Shown here: piece by piece, positions 34,133 to 42,768 of the stretch | Position numbering within the stretch: position 1 is the stretch's first letter | Layout of the letters: every line of letters begins with the position of its first letter | Assembly: GCA_964609965.1 (NCBI GenBank) | Contig: CAZSTS010000004.1 | Location: 124,001 to 188,000, forward strand | Source: JAHJDR01 sp964609965 | GTDB taxonomy: Bacteria; UBA10199; JADGCS01 | Length of the DNA stretch: 64,000 nucleotides | Direction: 5' to 3' | Notes under the pieces: generated by a model | What the model was told of the DNA's origin: nothing | Database searches by the model: none | What the model saw: the letters and a program-made list of their open reading frames with translations, nothing else | Translations under genes and position numbers: made by a program

Positions 34133-34948
34133 TTAAACGATAGCTTGTGTAGTGATTTCATCTTCCGTTGTAGGCAGCGTTGTAGGTTCAGTGGTTTGCT
34201 CGGTGTTGGCGCTGGTTACCACTGTGTTGTTGGCATCATTGCCTGATACATTATCGGCAAGTGTTGAAGTGTTTGAAGTATCTGTTTGATCAGGTGTTGT
34301 GTCAGTAACAGGGGGTGCTGTGTCTTCTGCCTTTGCATTTATTATCGCTTCATTTCTAGCTGCTATTCTATCAGCTTCGATTTTTTTTGCTTCCTCTGCT
34401 AGGTTTTGAACGTTTTTGGCTGCTGTGTTTACGCCATTTGTGACTTCAGCTATGGCTTTGTCATCTTCGTCATTTTGTGCAGCAGTCGCCGCACTGATTA
34501 CAGTAGAAACAACAGAAATAACAGCACATACTGCAGCAATGATCCATCCAAAAAAAGGAATGGCAGCAGCAGCTTTGCCAATGGTACCGGCGACTTTTGC
34601 TGCTGTACCGGCAGCGTTCAGGGCGCTTTTAGCGTTATTAGAATCACTTGTACGCTTGGCTTTTTTTTCTTGAAGTCTTTTTAGTTTGTTTTCATTAAAC
34701 TCTTTTTTGCGCTCTTCTTTTTTTTTCTTTGATTCTAGGCTCTTTGCTTTCCTGGCTGCTTTGTTATCTTCTGCCTTTAGTCGTCGTTCTTCTTTTTTTG
34801 CTGCTCTTTTTGCCTCTTTTTCCTTTTTTGCAGGATCCTCAGTTGCTTGCACAGAATAACGCTCTCTTGGTTCTCTAAGAGAGGTTTGTTCTTCTATGTC
34901 AAGAGCGCTGGCAGGTGCTACATTTGATGCTTGGCCAAATAATGTCAT
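34133..34948 (-). CDS. Coiled-coil/hydrophobic-hairpin protein, paralogue A
   Basis: 271 residues from the ATG at 34948, which has GGGGAG seven bases upstream; the frame is open 21 codons further but without a ribosome site. Order: N-terminal FGQASNVAPASA motif, ~90 residues of Lys/Glu/Arg-rich helix (likely coiled coil), a long Gly/Ala hydrophobic stretch (IPFFGWIIAAVCAVISVV) able to form a membrane hairpin, a helical DDKAIAEVTNGVNTAAKN segment, and a Thr/Pro/Asp tail. No signal peptide. Paralogues lie at 35279 and 37306. A sigma-54-type promoter precedes it. Function unknown. Confidence 0.7.
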   Translation of the reverse strand: MTLFGQASNVAPASALDIEEQTSLREPRERYSVQATEDPAKKEKEAKRAAKKEERRLKAEDNKAARKAKSLESKKKKEERKKEFNENKLKRLQEKKAKRTSDSNNAKSALNAAGTAAKVAGTIGKAAAAIPFFGWIIAAVCAVISVVSTVISAATAAQNDEDDKAIAEVTNGVNTAAKNVQNLAEEAKKIEADRIAARNEAIINAKAEDTAPPVTDTTPDQTDTSNTSTLADNVSGNDANNTVVTSANTEQTTEPTTLPTTEDEITTQAIV

Positions 34949-35006
34949 GGTAATCTCCCCGTTTGCTAATTGCCCAGTTAATTTTTCTTCATCCAATACT
35001 AAGTAG

Positions 35007-35022
35007 TGCAAGCTGCATGCCA
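35007..35022 (-). promoter_or_regulatory. Sigma-54-type promoter of paralogue A
   Basis: TGGCATGCAGCTTGCA on the minus strand equals TGGCAYG-N4-TTGCW with GG-N10-GC spacing. The same 16-mer stands upstream of paralogue C (38185-38200), followed by a similar leader. Confidence 0.75.
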
Positions 35023-35213
35023 GTAGCCCCTTTTAAAAAGTAAGCGTTATTAGGGGGTTATGTTTTTCTCATTATTTAAATTGGGTAAAGAAAGTACAAA
35101 AGGTAAAGCTGGAGTAGAGCATTGTCACTAATTTGAAGGTTCTAATGATATGTTTTGTCGGGGGATTTATATGGAGCCAAGTTAATGTTTTAATAGCTTT
35201 TCTTGTAGATGAT

Positions 35214-35246
35214 ATAAAAAAACCCCAAGAACGAATTCCTGGGGTT
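35214..35246 (-). terminator. Intrinsic terminator after paralogue B
   Basis: AACCCCAAGAA pairs with TTCCTGGGGTT (one mismatch), and the minus strand continues with a T-run. It is closely related to the terminator after paralogue C. Confidence 0.85.
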
Positions 35247-35278
35247 TTGGTAATTTTCACTAATATAATCTATACTAA

Positions 35279-36115
35279 TTATTGGGTGGCGGCTGCTTGT
35301 GGAGCTGCTCCGTTAACAGGTGTTGCTTGTGGTGCAGGGGTGGCAGATTGTTCGGTTGCAGCAACTATTGTGTCGGCAATTTCAGGGCTTGTTGATTGAG
35401 CAGCACCCATATCAGTTTCTGGGGTGATGGGAGCTTCAACAGGTGCTTCAGCAGGTGTTTGTGTTTCTTCTAAAGCAGCGAGTTTGGCAGCTTCTCTTTT
35501 TTCCTTTAGGGCAGCAGCTTCTTCGCCAAGTGATTTTCCATTTTTAAGGGACTTATCAGCGGCATTTATTCCATCGGCTATGGCCTTGGCATCTTCATCT
35601 GCTTTGCTTTTAGCAACAGAAGAGGCAATAAGAGCTGCGACGGCAACAGCGGCAGCAACTCCAGCGGCAATCCATCCAACAACAGGGATCCAGCCAACAG
35701 CTGCGGCAGCAATTGCGGAGCTTGAAGCTATGGTTCCTGCAGCTACACCTGCAGTAACAGCGCCCGCTGTTATTCCTGCTGTTGTGGCAACAAGGCCTGC
35801 TCCAGCTGCTATGCCACCTAGGGTGCTATTTGTCTTTCCAGCGCTTTCAGTGTCTTTTGCTTTTGATTCTTCTTTAATCTTATTAGTTCGTTGTTGAAAT
35901 TCAGCTCGCCTTTCTTCTTTTCTTTGTTCTCTTTCTAGTGCGGCAGCCTTTTTAGCAGCCTTGTTATCTGCTGCTTGTTCTAGTCTTTTTGCTCTCTTTG
36001 CTTCCCTTCTAGCTTTTTTATCAGGCTCAATTAAGGGAGAATGGCGTTCTGCGCTAGATTCCTCAATTTGGGTTAATTCTGATCTACTTGCTAATGCTGT
36101 GTTCATACCTGACAT
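35279..36115 (-). CDS. Coiled-coil/hydrophobic-hairpin protein, paralogue B
   Basis: 278 residues. A charged helix (KKARREAKRAKRLEQAADNK...) leads to a ~75-residue Gly/Ala/Val hydrophobic region containing VGWIPVVGWIAAGVAAAVAV, then SKADEDAKAIADGINAADKS and a Pro/Ala/Glu tail. It lacks the FGQxSNVAPAS start of A and C but shares their architecture. AGGAGG precedes the ATG. No signal peptide. Possible roles are a secreted pore or translocator, or an inner-membrane scaffold; undecided. Confidence 0.7.
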   Translation of the reverse strand: MSGMNTALASRSELTQIEESSAERHSPLIEPDKKARREAKRAKRLEQAADNKAAKKAAALEREQRKEERRAEFQQRTNKIKEESKAKDTESAGKTNSTLGGIAAGAGLVATTAGITAGAVTAGVAAGTIASSSAIAAAAVGWIPVVGWIAAGVAAAVAVAALIASSVAKSKADEDAKAIADGINAADKSLKNGKSLGEEAAALKEKREAAKLAALEETQTPAEAPVEAPITPETDMGAAQSTSPEIADTIVAATEQSATPAPQATPVNGAAPQAAATQ

Positions 36116-36197
36116 AATGACCTCCTAATAAATTAAATTTAGTCTTCACCTTCTATACAAATTATCGGCTATAAATTTATGACAGTTGTTTTTTGGA

Positions 36198-36224
36198 CAA
36201 AAAAGTGGACACTTTTGTGTCCAC
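36198..36224 (-). terminator. Intrinsic terminator upstream of paralogue B
   Basis: GTGGACAC-TTTT-GTGTCCAC (36205-36224) is a perfect 8-bp palindrome. On the minus strand it is followed by seven T. It would stop transcripts from the SRPBCC gene. It also overlaps the predicted start point of the weak sigma-54 site at 36230. Confidence 0.7.
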
Positions 36225-36229
36225 CGGCT

Positions 36230-36245
36230 GGCAACAAGGCGGCCA
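36230..36245 (-). promoter_or_regulatory. Weak sigma-54-like site upstream of paralogue B
   Basis: TGGCCGCCTTGTTGCC on the minus strand keeps TGGC, TTGC and GG-N10-GC, but differs from the consensus between them. Position is consistent with paralogues A and C. Confidence 0.35.
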
Positions 36246-36344
36246 TATCCAGCTGATATCATTGAATAATAATCAGATTAAATTATAGGGTCATTGAAAA
36301 AGGGTCGGATTTGTGTCCGAGCTGCTTTTTTCCAATATATTTTC

Positions 36345-36490
36345 GTAGGGGTAGGCCTTGTGCCTACCCAAATATATTATTTAATCCCGGCCGTAAACGA
36401 CCGGGCTATTTTCAATAGCCCATAAAGGGCTTATAAGGTGCCCCCCTGAGGGGCTTTTGAGAATAGCCCGGGGCTTCAGTCCCGGGAAAG
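36345..36490. repeat. Cluster of palindromic repeats
   Basis: Starts with GTAGGGGTAGGCC...CTACCC (36345-36369), identical to the reverse complement of 18805-18829. Then come CCCGG...CCGGG type hairpins, AATAGCCC/GGGCTTAT and GCCCCCCTGAGGGGC, ending exactly at the stop codon of the SRPBCC gene. No coding potential. Confidence 0.75.
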
Positions 36491-37201
36491 TTATCTGGCA
36501 AGAATTTTTCGATAAGTTTCTGTGTCTTTTTTAAGGCCTGATTTCATGGCTTTTTTAGTGATGAATTTTGGCACAGCAACGCCTGCATTTGACTCATAGC
36601 GTCCTTGCCACTCTGTCCAGCCAGAATGACCTGGAATGGGCTTGAGCTTCCAGTGGCCAATGAGTTCTTTGAAGTTGCCTGCATGGGCCTTGTAGTCGAT
36701 TTTATACTGCCCTTTTCGGTAATTTGTTTCGTCACATTTAAATTTTTGCGCGGCCCAACGGTCAGTGAGAGGCCAAGGAAAATTAAACCGAAAATAAATA
36801 TAATCTGTCCAGTTTTTCCTGGGTCTTCGATTGTGGTTTGAGGCGAGTTGGTTTGGGCCAATGATTTTTTCTGCTTCTCTGTAGCTTTTGGGGTTGGCAT
36901 CAACAATCTTCTTAAAGAGCGTTCTTGTAAGCGTTTTAGCCTCGTTGTAGTTGTTCATTTCAGCTTTAAAGCTTGCTGTATCGGTAAGGGCCTTCCAGAC
37001 TTTTTGGGGAGGGTGTTTAAACCATATTCTAAAGTTCATGACAGCGGTGTGCGATTTGGGTTTAAAGTAGATTCTTGTCCAAAAGAGTTCTTCTTCGAGG
37101 TCCACATCAGCCTCAGGATAGAACCCCTTGGCAAAGACAAGCATGGGAATGAGGAGGATGACTAATATGAGCAATAACCTTTGCATTACTAGAATGCTCA
37201 T
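36491..37201 (-). CDS. Secreted SRPBCC/START-like protein
   Basis: 236 residues with a signal peptide (cleavage near AKGFYP). The body resembles the helix-grip fold: FKHPPQKVWKALTDTASFKAEMNN at the start and a long C-terminal helix. Such proteins bind hydrophobic ligands. An in-frame ATG six codons in (MQRLLL) is an alternative start; neither has a clear ribosome site. It sits between paralogues B and C on the same strand. Confidence 0.6.
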   Translation of the reverse strand: MSILVMQRLLLILVILLIPMLVFAKGFYPEADVDLEEELFWTRIYFKPKSHTAVMNFRIWFKHPPQKVWKALTDTASFKAEMNNYNEAKTLTRTLFKKIVDANPKSYREAEKIIGPNQLASNHNRRPRKNWTDYIYFRFNFPWPLTDRWAAQKFKCDETNYRKGQYKIDYKAHAGNFKELIGHWKLKPIPGHSGWTEWQGRYESNAGVAVPKFITKKAMKSGLKKDTETYRKILAR

Positions 37202-37243
37202 AAATCTAAATTAGATAAAATGGAATAAAAAATGGCACAAAAA

Positions 37244-37268
37244 AACCCCAAGAAGAATTCTTGGGGTT
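37244..37268 (-). terminator. Intrinsic terminator after paralogue C
   Basis: AACCCCAAGAA-GAA-TTCTTGGGGTT is a perfect 11-bp stem, followed on the minus strand by a T-run. Nearly the same sequence follows paralogue B. Confidence 0.88.
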
Positions 37269-37305
37269 TTGGTAGGCAGTTTAAATAATATTTACCTTAT
37301 ATTCA

Positions 37306-38127
37306 TTACGTGAGAGCTGTTGGCTGTACACCTGTTTCTAGTGCAGAACCTTGCTGATGTTGTACAGGAGAGGATTCCCTGGCCCCAACAATTGTACTGT
37401 CTGCATCGTTGTGTGTTACATTACGATCAGCAAAGGCTGTTCCGCCGTCTGTTTTGCCTGTTTTGTCAGTAAGTGTATCAGTAAGTGTGTCGGCAGTAGG
37501 AGGCGGTTCGGTTGTGTCTCCAGTGTCAGCATTTTTGTCAGCTATTCTTTTAGCTTCGATTTCTTTGCCATCTGTGGCTAGCTGATCAGCACTCTTGGCT
37601 GCGCTGGCTGCACCGCTTGCCGCTTTAGCTACGGCTTTGTCAGTTTCACCGTTTTGTCCATCAGTAATAGCACCAATCACAACAGCAGCAACAGCAACAG
37701 CGGCAGCTACTAAAGCGATGATCCATCCAACAATAGGGACAGAAGAAGCGGCAGCAGCAACTACACCAGCGACTGTTGCTACAGCACCTGCAACACTTAG
37801 AACACTAGTTACACCATTAGAATCAGCAGATCGCTTGGCTTTTTGTTCTTCTAATGTTTTCATTCTGCTTTCTTTAAACGCTTTTTTACTCTCTTCGAAT
37901 GCCTGCTGTGTTTCTAGCCTCTTTGCTTGGCGCGCTGCTTTGTTATCTTTGACTTGTTGTTCTCGCGCTGCCCTTCTATCAGCTCTTTTAGTTTCTTTGT
38001 CTTGTTTTGCAGGATCCTCAGCTTGAGGAGTGCGACGACGACCACGAGATTTTCCAATAGAAGCTTGTTCTTCTGCAGGAGGAGCGCTCGCAGGTGCTAC
38101 ATTTGATGTTTGGCCGAATTCTGTCAT
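37306..38127 (-). CDS. Coiled-coil/hydrophobic-hairpin protein, paralogue C
   Basis: 273 residues. It starts MTEFGQTSNVAPASAPP, clearly related to A. A Lys/Arg/Glu-rich helix follows (about 40-120), then a hydrophobic pair of segments (VPIVGWIIALVAAAVAVAAV), TDKAVAKAASGAASAAKS and an acidic Thr-rich tail. GGGAG stands before the ATG; the leader and promoter are near copies of those of A, showing duplication of the whole transcription unit. Confidence 0.72.
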   Translation of the reverse strand: MTEFGQTSNVAPASAPPAEEQASIGKSRGRRRTPQAEDPAKQDKETKRADRRAAREQQVKDNKAARQAKRLETQQAFEESKKAFKESRMKTLEEQKAKRSADSNGVTSVLSVAGAVATVAGVVAAAASSVPIVGWIIALVAAAVAVAAVVIGAITDGQNGETDKAVAKAASGAASAAKSADQLATDGKEIEAKRIADKNADTGDTTEPPPTADTLTDTLTDKTGKTDGGTAFADRNVTHNDADSTIVGARESSPVQHQQGSALETGVQPTALT

Positions 38128-38184
38128 GGTAATCTCCCTGTAATTTAATACCCAGTTAATATTTCTTCATCCAGGAATAGATAA

Positions 38185-38200
38185 TGCAAGCTGCATGCCA
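38185..38200 (-). promoter_or_regulatory. Sigma-54-type promoter of paralogue C
   Basis: TGGCATGCAGCTTGCA on the minus strand, identical to the site before paralogue A and at the same distance (about 58 bases) from the start codon. Confidence 0.75.
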
Positions 38201-38357
38201 GAACGCCGACTATAAAGTCTAATATTATCATAATGTTACAAACAGACTATAGTTTGGATTGGGGGGCAAAGTCCATGAAATGACTCTAATGTGGGGGATT
38301 ATCTCTAATTAGAAGGAATTTATGGGCCTTCTGACAGAGAAAAGAGGAAAAAGTCAA

Positions 38358-39641
38358 TTATTTCAGCCTGATATCAATCGAATTAGCGTGGGCGGTTAAA
38401 CCCTCTAGGTTTGCTAATCTGGCTGCTGTGGGCCCAAACTTTTTAAAGGCCTTTTGGCTGAATTTAATGACAGGGATGTTTTTTACAAAATCGTGGATTT
38501 TTAGTGCTGAAAAAAACCTGGCTGAACCATGTGTAGGGAGTACGTGAGAGGGACCAGCCACATAGTCACCAATGCTCTCTGGTGTATAAGGTCCCACAAA
38601 AATGGCGCCTGCATGCTTGATTTTCTTAATGATTTTTTCGGCTTCTTTTGTGCAAACCTCTAAGTGCTCAGGGGCAACTTCGTTAATAAGCTCTACACCT
38701 TCATTTATATTGCGGACCAGGACAATAAGACCACGTTTCTTAATGGATTCATTAGCAATGGCCTTTCGTTTGAGTTTAAGCACTTGTTTTCTGACCTCGC
38801 CCTCAACTCGAATAGCATAATTGGCATTGGTCGTAATCAAAAGTGTGCTTGCCACTTCATCGTGTTCGGCCTGTGAAAGAAGATCGCTTGCTACAAAAGC
38901 AGGGGGAACAGAACCATCACCTAAAATAACAAGCTCTGTTGGGCCAGCAATCATATCAACATCAACATCTCCGTAAACAAGCTTCTTTGCCCAAGAAACA
39001 TAAATATTGCCAGGACCAATGACCTTATCAACTTTTGGAACGGTTTTTGTTCCATAGGCCATGGCTGCAATTGCCTGAGCGCCACCAATTTTATAAATTT
39101 TATCAACCCCAGCCACTTTTGCAGCATAGAGATTAGCTGGGTTGAACTCTCCGCTGGGCCAGGGAGAACACATGACGATCTCGTCTACGCCAGCGACCTT
39201 TGCTGGAATGGCGCTCATGAGAACAGTAGAAGGGTAGCTTGCTTTGCCACCAGGGACGTAAATGCCAACGCGCTCTAGAGGCATGTTGAGAACTTTGATA
39301 TCAGTATCTGCTTTTTTATAAGCAATTTTATCTAATTTTTGATGTTTATAAAAATCTTTAATTCTAGCTGCAGCTAAGTCTATGGCAGCTTTGTCTTCGG
39401 CAGGAACCGCTTTGAGCGCTGTGTTGAGTTCTTTAGATGTGACTTCCATGCTTTTGCCAGCCAGATCAAAGAAATCTAGTTTGTTTGTGTATTTTTGAAG
39501 CGCTTGATCTCCGATTCTCTTAATGTCATCAAGAATATCTGCGACAGATTTTTGGATGGCCTCACTTACTTCAAATTGTCGTTTAAAGACTTTTCCAAAA
39601 TCATATCTAAAATTTCTATCAGTTGTTCTCAGAATCTTCAT
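38358..39641 (-). CDS. hisD: Histidinol dehydrogenase
   Basis: 427 residues from the ATG at 39641 (AGG upstream; ten earlier codons lack a ribosome site). LERVGIYVPGGKASYPSTVL, GPGNIYVSWAK, DMIAGPTELVIL and SQAEHDEVAS are the family motifs with the zinc and catalytic His residues. It oxidises histidinol to histidine in two steps. No other his gene is close. Confidence 0.96.
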   Translation of the reverse strand: MKILRTTDRNFRYDFGKVFKRQFEVSEAIQKSVADILDDIKRIGDQALQKYTNKLDFFDLAGKSMEVTSKELNTALKAVPAEDKAAIDLAAARIKDFYKHQKLDKIAYKKADTDIKVLNMPLERVGIYVPGGKASYPSTVLMSAIPAKVAGVDEIVMCSPWPSGEFNPANLYAAKVAGVDKIYKIGGAQAIAAMAYGTKTVPKVDKVIGPGNIYVSWAKKLVYGDVDVDMIAGPTELVILGDGSVPPAFVASDLLSQAEHDEVASTLLITTNANYAIRVEGEVRKQVLKLKRKAIANESIKKRGLIVLVRNINEGVELINEVAPEHLEVCTKEAEKIIKKIKHAGAIFVGPYTPESIGDYVAGPSHVLPTHGSARFFSALKIHDFVKNIPVIKFSQKAFKKFGPTAARLANLEGLTAHANSIDIRLK

Positions 39642-39817
39642 ATAAAACCTGCCTTGTTTTGGTATCGTCAATTAATTAGCCTCTCATTTTCTTGGTCGAA
39701 AATAGAAAATCGAAAATGGAGGGAACCAGCTCAAAAACGATCTGGTTCGGCCTTTTAGTCAATTTATGCCTAAATGTCTAAGTTTTTCTGGGTGTGTGTG
39801 GGGGGGGAGAAGGAAAA

Positions 39818-40243
39818 TTAAACACTTAAAGACTGTTCCGTTGTTTTTTCTAGGAGAAAATCTTTAAATTTATCAATTCTTTTGAGCCAAACCCTGGATT
39901 TCTTAAGTAGATTTTCGGCTTTTTCTAGAAGCGAAAGGGCTTCTTTGGCTTTATCAAGGCGATACCTGGCTCTTGCTAGCCAATAATAGGCAGGACCATA
40001 ATCAGGGTCTAATTTGATGGCTTCTTCAAAATTCCACTCAGCCTTGTTCTCTTTGTTGCTCTTAAGATAAGAAATGCCTTCTTTTAAAAGCTCCTTTACA
40101 GGAGATTTTGTCTCTGCTGTCTCTATGACAGGGTGTTCGTAAATAGGAGGACGCTTAGTACCTATGATTTTTCTTTGTGTACCGGCACAGGAGATGGTTA
40201 GGAGTAGCGCGAGGGAAAGGATTGTTGTTAGTAATAGTTTCAT
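39818..40243 (-). CDS. Small TPR lipoprotein
   Basis: 141 residues. Lipobox LLTISC ends at Cys19. Two tetratricopeptide units follow (AEWNFEEAIKLDPDYGPAYY, WLARARYRLDKAKEALSLLE). TPR lipoproteins act as scaffolds in the envelope. Same strand as mrcB, from which it is separated by a heptad array. Confidence 0.8.
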   Translation of the reverse strand: MKLLLTTILSLALLLTISCAGTQRKIIGTKRPPIYEHPVIETAETKSPVKELLKEGISYLKSNKENKAEWNFEEAIKLDPDYGPAYYWLARARYRLDKAKEALSLLEKAENLLKKSRVWLKRIDKFKDFLLEKTTEQSLSV

Positions 40244-40251
40244 TTTTTTTT

Positions 40252-40314
40252 GCGTCTAGAATCTGGCGTCTAGCGTTGAAAAATCTGGTAGCTGACATCC
40301 AGCATCTAGCATCA
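40252..40314. repeat. Heptad array, 9 units
   Basis: Sixty-three bases in one register, with units such as GCGTCTA, GAATCTG, AGCATCT. It lies two bases after the mrcB stop and eight before the next gene start (both minus strand). Confidence 0.85.
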
Positions 40315-40316
40315 AG

Positions 40317-42572
40317 TTACTCCCGACAATATTCGTTCGGGTGAGCGTCTTCAATAAAATATTCTCTAAATTTTTCAAAGCAGCCCCTTTTATAAAGAAG
40401 ACCAGTTTCTTTATCAACAGGAAGGATGATGATGTCTTCTGTGGCTGTAAAGTCATGATATTCTTTGCCAACAGTGGCCTTTTTCATAAAATTAGTCCAG
40501 ATTGGCAATGCTCCATTTGAACCAGAGAGCCCCGTTGTACGATTATCTTTATAGCCTACCCAGGTCAGTGCCAGAAGATCAGGTGTGTATCCAGCAAACC
40601 AGGCATCGCGATAATCGGAGGTTGTTCCTGTTTTGCCAGCCGCCAACTTATCAAAACCTTGTGAGCGCGCAGACTGAGCTGTTCCATTGTCAAACACGCC
40701 CTGCATAATCTTGTTCATGATGTAGATAACATTGTGAGAAAAAACCTTTTTCATTTCGAATGATTTTTTTTCTAAGACCTCACCATCAGGAGTCACCACG
40801 CGGCGAATAGCTGTGGGCTTTGTTCGAATGCCATTGTTTGGAAAAACCGTGTAGGCCTCAGCCAGCTCAAGTGGTGTGACTTCGAAAACGCCTAGCGCCA
40901 GTGAAGAATAGGCTTTGAGTTTTGCTTTTATGCCAGCTTTTTTTGCTGTTTTCACAATTTTACGTAAACCGATTTCTTCAGCCATCCAAACAGTAGCCAC
41001 GTTATAACTTTTTTCGAGGGCTTCTCTTAAACGTACAGGGCCATGAAATTTTTTATCGTAGTTCCTAGGCTTCCATTTGCCCTCTCCTGTTTCAATGGTG
41101 ATGGGGATGTCATTTAAAAGCGATGCAGGGTTAAGGGGTGGATTGGTTTGCTCTGGATCAAGGGCCGCCAAATAGGCAAAGGGTTTAAACGTAGACCCTG
41201 GTTGGCGTTTAGCAGAGCTTATAATATCAAATTGGTTTTTGGCAAAACTTCTGCCTCCAACATAAGCCTGAATAAAACCCGTTTTTGGATTAAGGGCAAT
41301 GAGAGATCCTTCGAGGCGCAGGTTTTTGGCAACGTTTTTTTTGAGAAGGGATCTTAGTTTTTCGAGCCTATCAAGATGGTAAGAGACAGCGTTTTCGGCA
41401 AAGCGCTGAAGATGTAGATCTAAGGTTGTAAATATTCTTAAGCCTTCGGAATTGAGGGTATCAATAGGAAAATTTTCTTGGAGTTGTTTTTTTACATAAT
41501 CGATAAAATAAGGAGCTGTTGTTCTTTTTTTTGTTTTGAATTTTCTTGGCAAGGGAGATTCTTTGGAAATATAGTAATTGTTTTTATCAATGACATTGTT
41601 TTTATAAAGGCGGTTTAAAATAAGTGCTCGGCGTTCTTTGGCCTTTTTTTGGTTGTTAAATGGAGAATAAATTCCTGGTGATTTTATGACAGCTGCTAAG
41701 AGCGCAGCTTCATCAGCTGTGATTTGAGAAATGTCTTTTGAAAAATAATAGCGTGAAGCCTCTTGAACCCCTGTTATGCTTGTAGCGCCTCTTTGGCCAA
41801 AATAAATCTCATTAAGATACACTTCTAAAATATCATTTTTGGAATATCTTAACTCAACAATGAGTGCCATGAGGGCTTCGTTGATTTTTCGAATGAGAGT
41901 TCTTTCGTGTGACAAAAAGAAGTTTTTCACCATTTGTTGCGTGAGCGTGGAGCCGCCTTGAACAACGCGACCGCTGCTGATATTGGCTAATAAGGCGCGT
42001 GCAATACCGATTGGATCAACTCCGTGATGAGAGTAAAAGCGTTCGTCTTCGATAAGAATAACAGCCTCTGTGAGAATCCTTGGGATTTCGGCCAGGGGCA
42101 CAAAGGTGCGGTCTTCCATTTTATTATCAAAAATAGAAGCAATGAGTTCTGGTTCTAATCTAGTAAGTTTAATTCTAGAATTAGTCTTAAGGTTTATAAG
42201 TCTTGTGATTTTGTTATTACTTATTTCGATGGCTAAGGGAAAACCTTCGAAATTTTTGTGTGGGTAATCAAAGTTATGGAGATAGATTTGTATTTCACTT
42301 CCGCTTTGCCAAAATTGTCCAGGCTGCTCTGGCGGATTATCTGCTTGTCGATAATTGAGATGAACAAGTCTGTTTTTGATTTCGCTAAGGGTTGTTGACT
42401 TTCCTGGGTAAAGCTCAAAGGCGTCAGAATAGATACGGCTAGGGAGGTTCCATCTGCGCAGTTCAAATCTTTTTACAATGACTCGGTCTAGGTAAAGAAT
42501 ATAAACGAGCATGAGAACGCAGAAAATAATAATGTACTTTAGAATGCCTTTTTTTTTGATAAATTGGAGCAT
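40317..42572 (-). CDS. mrcB: Bifunctional penicillin-binding protein 1B-type
   Basis: 751 residues. One N-terminal membrane helix (about 12-30), a UB2H-like region (40-140), a GT51 glycosyltransferase domain (EDERFYSHHGVD at 175-186, GGSTLTQQ at 206-213) and a transpeptidase with the SxxK motif STFK (460-463), SYN (522-524) and KTGT (647-650). It polymerises and cross-links peptidoglycan. All catalytic motifs are intact. The last ~30 residues contain two Cys. Confidence 0.95.
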   Translation of the reverse strand: MLQFIKKKGILKYIIIFCVLMLVYILYLDRVIVKRFELRRWNLPSRIYSDAFELYPGKSTTLSEIKNRLVHLNYRQADNPPEQPGQFWQSGSEIQIYLHNFDYPHKNFEGFPLAIEISNNKITRLINLKTNSRIKLTRLEPELIASIFDNKMEDRTFVPLAEIPRILTEAVILIEDERFYSHHGVDPIGIARALLANISSGRVVQGGSTLTQQMVKNFFLSHERTLIRKINEALMALIVELRYSKNDILEVYLNEIYFGQRGATSITGVQEASRYYFSKDISQITADEAALLAAVIKSPGIYSPFNNQKKAKERRALILNRLYKNNVIDKNNYYISKESPLPRKFKTKKRTTAPYFIDYVKKQLQENFPIDTLNSEGLRIFTTLDLHLQRFAENAVSYHLDRLEKLRSLLKKNVAKNLRLEGSLIALNPKTGFIQAYVGGRSFAKNQFDIISSAKRQPGSTFKPFAYLAALDPEQTNPPLNPASLLNDIPITIETGEGKWKPRNYDKKFHGPVRLREALEKSYNVATVWMAEEIGLRKIVKTAKKAGIKAKLKAYSSLALGVFEVTPLELAEAYTVFPNNGIRTKPTAIRRVVTPDGEVLEKKSFEMKKVFSHNVIYIMNKIMQGVFDNGTAQSARSQGFDKLAAGKTGTTSDYRDAWFAGYTPDLLALTWVGYKDNRTTGLSGSNGALPIWTNFMKKATVGKEYHDFTATEDIIILPVDKETGLLYKRGCFEKFREYFIEDAHPNEYCRE

Positions 42573-42717
42573 AGCTGTTTGAAAGTATAGAGGTAAAGGG
42601 GGGTAAGGTCAATGAAGCAACGAGTTATCGTTAGAGAGTTTTGGGGTTAAATCCCTGTTAGCGATATTCACAACAGGGGGTTGTCAGGAGGGATCTGTTT
42701 TGGTAGTAGAGGCCAAC

Positions 42718-42752
42718 GCGTATTGCGTGCAGCGTACAGCGTATAGCGTACA
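42718..42752. repeat. Heptad array, 5 units
   Basis: Units GCGTATT, GCGTGCA, GCGTACA and GCGTATA in one register, ending 16 bases before the marC ATG. Confidence 0.8.
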
Positions 42753-42768
42753 ACGAAAATAGGTGTAT

